From: an uncultured Collinsella sp.
Lineage (GTDB): Bacteria > Actinomycetota > Coriobacteriia > Coriobacteriales > Coriobacteriaceae
Direction of reading: 5' to 3'
NCBI GenBank assembly: GCA_958453575.1
Contig: CAUDYH010000103.1
Location: forward strand, 1 to 5,485
Length of the DNA: 5,485 bases
Made by a program: the position numbers and the translations under genes. Of this stretch, positions 5,358 through 5,485 are shown piece by piece. Under the pieces are notes generated by a model. The model was not told the DNA's origin. It made no database searches and saw only the letters and a program-made list of their open reading frames with translations. The number at the start of each line of letters is the position of its first letter. Positions within the stretch are counted from its first letter, which is position 1.

Positions 5358-5485
5358 ATGCCTACTGACATCGAAATCGCACGTTCTGTTACGCCGCTGC
5401 CTATTACCGAGGTGGCCAAGAACGCCGGCGTCGACGTTAAGCATCTGATTCCGTACGGCTTTGACAAGGCAAAGGTCGACTATTC
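5358..5485 (+). CDS. fhs: Formate-tetrahydrofolate ligase, N-terminal part (3' truncated by window)
   Basis: Forty-two codons are visible. They begin MPTDIEIARS, then PITEVAKNAGV and YGFDKAKVD. This is the characteristic N-terminus of formyltetrahydrofolate synthetase (MPTDIEIA...PI.EIA..LG....YG..KAK). The enzyme uses ATP to join formate to tetrahydrofolate, making 10-formyl-THF for purine and fMet synthesis and for C1 metabolism in anaerobes. The ATG is preceded by GAAAGGA (5345-5351) at normal spacing. The ATP-binding loop and the rest of the ~550-residue protein lie outside the window. An own promoter (5291-5317) suggests separate transcription from ruvCAB. Confidence 0.92.
   Translation, partial: MPTDIEIARSVTPLPITEVAKNAGVDVKHLIPYGFDKAKVDY

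Overview
The window is GC-rich bacterial DNA with densely packed genes, all on the + strand. The gene set (SNF2-type helicase, superoxide reductase, NadE-like protein, ruvC-ruvA-ruvB, formate-tetrahydrofolate ligase) and strong G/C preference at third codon positions suggest an anaerobic high-GC Gram-positive. A gut Coriobacteriia member such as Collinsella is the best guess. This is inferred from gene style and content, since no rRNA or other firm marker is present.

Layout. Bases 1-156 are the 3' end of a SNF2/RapA-like helicase gene. A 100-base gap holding a hairpin (190-223) leads to a small superoxide reductase gene (257-619). Its N-terminal desulforedoxin-like part has lost nearly all metal-binding cysteines, while the catalytic iron site is intact. 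A hairpin with a short T run (666-697) follows. Next is a 661-residue protein (737-2722) built like glutamine-dependent NAD+ synthetase (nitrilase domain plus NadE domain). The key catalytic positions of both domains appear substituted, so it is probably a pseudoenzyme or a repurposed paralogue.

The 280 bases between that gene and ruvC (2723-3002) are unusually structured. They hold a perfect 12-bp hairpin whose T run lies on the minus-strand side (2721-2754), and a 97-base imperfect inverted repeat with nested inner stems (2769-2865). These are followed by an extended -10 promoter (2903-2933) directly abutted by a LexA/SOS-box-like palindrome (2934-2947). That promoter drives ruvC-ruvA-ruvB (3003-5211), a tightly overlapping operon encoding the complete Holliday-junction resolvasome. 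The SOS box predicts DNA-damage induction.

After ruvB come a weak hairpin and another extended -10 promoter, then the first 42 codons of fhs (5358 to the window end), a C1/folate gene.

The most notable points are the degenerate but full-length NadE-like protein, the structured element before ruvC, the SOS box, and the superoxide reductase with a degenerate first domain. No CRISPR array, tRNA, rRNA, IS element or phage gene was seen.
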